In this document: positions 60,640 through 64,000 of the stretch, piece after piece | Numbering within the stretch: position 1 is the first letter of the stretch | How the letters are laid out: each line of letters begins with the position of its first letter | Source of the DNA: Watersipora subatra | Lineage: Eukaryota; Bryozoa; Gymnolaemata; Cheilostomatida; Watersiporidae | DNA length: 64,000 bases | Assembly (NCBI RefSeq): GCF_963576615.1 | Contig: NC_088715.1 | Location: 59,121,802 to 59,185,801 of the forward strand | Reading direction: 5' to 3' | Made by a program: the position numbers and the translations under genes | Notes under the pieces: model-generated | Told to the model about the DNA's origin: nothing | The model's database searches: none | Seen by the model: the letters and a program-made list of their open reading frames with translations, nothing else

Positions 60640-62066
60640 TTAGACTACTATAATCTCATTCTTGCAGTCCTTGCGCGCACACTTCTTGCTAGATCTTGTC
60701 TGACAGAAAATGGAAGACATTCTCGGAATATCATCGGTATGAGGAACCTCCAGCTCTATAGTGGGTATCAGCTGATCGGAAAGTACCTTTCAACAAGACA
60801 GCATTTTACATGTCACACGAAGAATTAAAAACAACAAACATAATCAAATGATACTGTACATATTTGATGTTGCAGGTAATGACACGCATAGACTATGTAG
60901 GCAACGAATGCCTGTAAACAACAAATGCAACATCAAACCATAAAATGCGACATTCTTCTAAAAACAGTCTAATCATAACATTATCTCGATTGGTTGACTC
61001 TGTGCGTGTAATCATTTGAAGGTCCCAGTTGACATGCCAACCAATGTCCATCTTTAATCAATTACGCTATAGCAATCGCACAGAAATGTGAGACAAAGAT
61101 ATTTCATCAAACAAGTATCCTAGCATATATATGCTAGGATACTGGTTTGATGAAATATTTTGGTCTCACATTTTGGCCATAACTGTTCGCTGTCATATGA
61201 CAGCGAACAGTTACGGCCAAATTTCAATTGGCATAATTCAAGGTTGCAATGAGATGTTATACAAGTTAGAAACATCCCATAAATGAAAAGGACACAGAAA
61301 ATTAAAAAAAGAATTATACTTATTAGCAATTATAAACAACCAATCAATCTCGTGAAGCAGAGTGCCGTATTCGAAACAATTGCAGTTTCCGGTTCATTTT
61401 TGCACAATCCTTTATAGAAATCATGAAGAATTATTCAACCAAACTAGAGTGCCATTATACAAACTGACTAGATACAAACCAGTTTTAACCAGTTACAAAC
61501 TGGTTAAAACTGTTCATCCTCGAGTCACTTTGCTTCAGCAGCAGAAGCGCGTCTCAGTAGCGACTGACAACTAATGACTGCCAACATCGATGACTTTCAA
61601 AACTGAATTACTGCCAACACAGACAATGATAACGTGTACTACCTTTGACATGGACGACCGCTGACATAGACGACCGCTGACATGGACGATCGCTGACACG
61701 AACGACTGCTGACATGGACGAACTCTGACATGGACGACCGCCAACATGGATGACCGCTGGGCATCAACTACTACTGACATCGACAAATACTGTTGGATAA
61801 TTGAGAGGCTACTCTCTCTCTACAACTAAGCACTTACATCATAAGCGGCAGACTCCGATGGACTAAGCACCTCAGGACTGTTCAAACTATGAGTTAATGA
61901 AAAAGTTGGATCTGACTGAAATATTGGACTAGATTGTGTGGGAAGGGAGTTGGCGAGACGGTTGGAGATCGCTAAAACATCATCGGACATCTGTAGAGTA
62001 GATCTATTGACCATGGAAGTCCTTGAGAGGCTGTCGGAGATTGGGCTATGCACACGCTCAAGGAGT
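60640..62066 (-). CDS. 3' end of an unrecognised gene, two exons
   Basis: Exon 62066-61838 follows the acceptor 'tttgtcaatttacag' and ends at a perfect donor (GAT then gtaagtg). It joins in phase 0 to the last exon 60786-60640, which ends in TAA. The first exon is Ser-rich (LLERVHSPISDSLSRTSMVN ... SLPTQSSPIFQSDPTFSLTH). The last exon is VLSDQLIPTIELEVPHTDDI, then PRMSSIFCQTRSSKKCARKD, then CKNEIIVV, with a Cys/Lys-rich C-terminus. The coding region continues upstream in an unfound exon ending in a 2-nt split codon. It looks like the disordered tail of a larger protein. The acceptor of the last exon (ttgttgaaag) is unusual. Confidence 0.5.
61087..61226. repeat. Two adjacent near-perfect hairpins
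   Basis: Hairpin 1 pairs 'gtgagacaaagatatttcat' and 'caagtatcctagcatat' with their inverse, ending at 'gtctcac' (~61178). Hairpin 2 follows at once: TTTGGCCATAACTGTTCGCT paired with its complement around GTCATATGAC. They lie between the two exons of the 60.6-62.1 kb gene. Confidence 0.9.
61478..61512. repeat. Palindrome of AACCAGTT units
   Basis: 'accagttttaaccagtta' is followed by its near complement 'aaactggttaaaactg'. Confidence 0.8.
61648..61760. repeat. 16-bp minisatellite, ~7 diverged copies
   Basis: The unit is 'gacatggacgaccgct'; variants include 'gacacgaacgactgct' and 'aacatggatgaccgct'. Open frames here are by-products. Confidence 0.85.
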
Positions 62067-62496
62067 CTGTAAATTGACAAATCAACAGTAAATATTTAAT
62101 ATTAGATATTTAATATTAGAACATGCGAATAATGATTCTATCATAAAGAAATGTGAAATCCAGTTAAAATGATTTGTAAGATGACAGCGTCGGATGTGAA
62201 AACAGCGAATAAACACACTGGAGAGCTGAAATGACTTTCTCAAAAAGACTGCAGAGGAGACATACTAAGTAATATCTTTTTATGAGTAAAAAGAGATAGG
62301 TTTATTTGCTATCTTAAATTTGGCTCCTAATTGAAAACATGACAGTTCAGCATGCTTGGTTAACTATACAAATGCTAGTTGGTCTATAGAAAAACACCAT
62401 CAGACTGATCGCTGGCGTTGTTTTAGATATCAGGCAATTACTAAAATTCCCTGCAGTGATAGCGTAGGGAAACATCCTCATATGGCAATGCAATAC

Positions 62497-62686
62497 CATC
62501 ACGGAAACGGTCGTGTCGCTCTCATTCTGTTGTAATTCAGCGCCGCTGTTTGGAAGCGAAAGGCCTGTGTGATGCACCATCTGTGTCATGGAAACAGCTT
62601 TAGAGATTAACGTCGTCGCACTTGTGAGCGCATAGGTCTCATTTTCTGGTCGGTTCATATGCAAAATTCTTTGTTTTTGAGGCGCT
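62497..62686 (-). CDS. Candidate exon, unrecognised gene
   Basis: A 190-nt open segment follows the acceptor 'gattaattag' and ends at ATG then gtattg. It reads APQKQRILHMNRPENETYAL, then TSATTLISKAVSMTQMVHHT. It may belong to the gene ending at 60640, but its phase-0 end does not fit the next known exon, so an intermediate exon would be needed. It contains polar, helix-forming residues and no recognised domain. Confidence 0.35.
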
Positions 62687-63044
62687 CTAATTAATCTATT
62701 TTTACTTGAAAATGAAAATGGCAGAAGGGTGTATGGAGCTCTTCAAAAATTGAATCGTTTCTTGACTACTTGATTGAGCCTGACGCTTACGGAGACACGA
62801 AGCGTCCTAACTTAACGTCTACTAACTAAGCGTCCTAAGCAACTAACACTCTACTACAGGGCCGTATGGAAACATGATCTGCCTGTGAGCCAGCGTAGCG
62901 CTTGGACACTGGTGCACTCAGATGTCACGCTACACTATCACTGTATGGAAACTTAGTATATCTATAAAAACAACGCTGAGTCAGTTGTTGATCACAAACT
63001 GATCAAAAATCCTTCAGTTAGTGAACGCAAAGACGCTGAGAACC

Positions 63045-63290
63045 ACAAATTTTTACTATAATAAGAGCCGTGTCGATCCATCTGAAGGCACGCTAAAAGC
63101 GTTAAGAAAAAAGATTGCACCGCATGAGAATCGAACTTAGATATTCAGGTCCACTCGATTTGAAGCCAAGAAAACTACCACTAAACCACACCTGCCGCTT
63201 TTTGGAATAATGATACACACACGTATAATAGTCATTATACATCATGATTATTTCTCACAGCGCATGAGACTGCAAGGGTGCTAGTAAACA
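63045..63290 (-). repeat. tRNA-derived SINE, good copy
   Basis: In reverse it has the A box GTGGTTTAGTGGTAG and B box AGTTCGATTCTCA, a 5' block (complement of 'cacagcgcatgagactgc') and the tail (complement of 'actataataagagccgtgtc'). It is one of the best-preserved members of the family in the window. Confidence 0.7.
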
Positions 63291-63515
63291 TAGTTTCAGC
63301 GTTTCAGTATTACAAAAACTTGCTGCAAATAATGCAGTAGATATGATTTATCAGCAAGTAAAACGCTAAAAAATAATTGATTATATAATTTTATAGCAAC
63401 GATAAAGAATTTATTTAAGATAATTTAATTATTATTGAAGTCAGACATCTTTCATCTGATATTACTGTAGATATCAAGCAGGCAATTGGCAGAAAACAGA
63501 AGTAATGTATTTAGT

Positions 63516-63585
63516 ACTTGCAGCAACAAAGTGCTGCAGCAGCAACAAAGTGCTGCAGCAGCAACAAAGTGCTGCAGCAGCAACA
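63516..63585. repeat. 22-bp repeat, ~3 copies
   Basis: 'gcagcaacaaagtgctgcag' units occur in tandem, with internal CAG/CTG palindromes. Confidence 0.85.
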
Positions 63586-64000
63586 TTCAGTATAAAATCA
63601 GCTAAACATTAAAATGTTATGTCAGCAGCATTCCTAGAATGGTATTTGATATAGAGCCGTGTGCGAAATGAACTGGTACCTTTTTAAAAAAGCTAAAATT
63701 CTCATTCACAACATTGTTACTCATTGCGAATAGAGTCTTTAATCAGAAGGATTAAGTCTTTAATCAGAAGGATTAAATACCTACGTTTGAACATTTGATT
63801 TCAAGCTCAATCGTTCCCCTATCCTATTTGTCAAATAATTCACAATCATTGTTCAGCTATTGATTCCAGTTCTGGCGCACTGCTTTATTAGAGATTATTT
63901 AACATGCACAAATAATTTAATGTTAACCAAATTAGCTTTTCATTGCCTTCCTTTCAAATATAAAACAAAGTTATTTGGGCGCAGCTCCGACAATGTTTAA
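63586..64000. other. No gene seen
   Basis: Contains a direct duplication of 'agtctttaatcagaaggatt' at 63732-63775. Otherwise it is anonymous. Confidence 0.4.

Overview
The window is eukaryotic nuclear DNA from an invertebrate animal. It is AT-rich and gene-poor, with GT-AG introns of one to several kb, many small transposons, tRNA-derived SINEs and about a dozen minisatellites. There are no operons, ribosome binding sites or prokaryotic gene arrays. The clearest gene is a homologue of the animal E3 ligase OBI1/RNF219. A lophotrochozoan (mollusc, bryozoan or similar) is a guess from overall character only.

Layout. 0.4-1.2 kb: mariner-type MITE. 1.57-1.69 kb: one well-bounded plus-strand candidate exon. 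2.07-5.54 kb: a two-exon minus-strand gene for a ~972-residue protein with 14 near-identical 39-residue ankyrin repeats. 5.8-12.8 kb: transposon debris, including a Tigger-like MITE, a foldback pair and a TTAA-flanked element. 12.80-16.10 kb: a complete hAT transposon with 8-bp target duplication and a dead transposase, itself interrupted by a second mariner-type MITE. 17.9-20.8 kb: foldback element, LINE remnant and palindromic minisatellite. 21.1-28.9 kb: a five-exon minus-strand gene for a ~204-residue protein made of two ubiquitin-like domains, whose introns hold a 46-bp minisatellite and the second TTAA element. 31.4-35.1 kb: a 16-bp satellite and a ~32-bp minisatellite. 35.1-40.8 kb: no supportable gene. 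40.85-53.69 kb: the seven-exon OBI1-like gene, minus strand, phases consistent at all six junctions. 54-64 kb: repeats, SINE dimers, cruciform-forming hairpins and fragments of at least three unrecognised genes (plus-strand 57.3-59.3 kb; minus-strand 57.6-58.2 kb and 60.6-62.7 kb).

How the genes relate. OBI1 in vertebrates is a RING E3 ligase acting on the origin recognition complex. The tandem ubiquitin-like protein and the ankyrin protein are separate transcription units, and nothing in the sequence links the three functionally. I found no new multi-gene system. The most unusual items are the tandem ubiquitin-like gene, the homogenised ankyrin array, the nested hAT/MITE structure with its preserved target duplications, and a satellite whose 16-bp period makes all three frames of one strand encode the same peptide.

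Exon structures were assembled by hand from splice consensus, reading-frame phase and family resemblance. No alignment or search was run.
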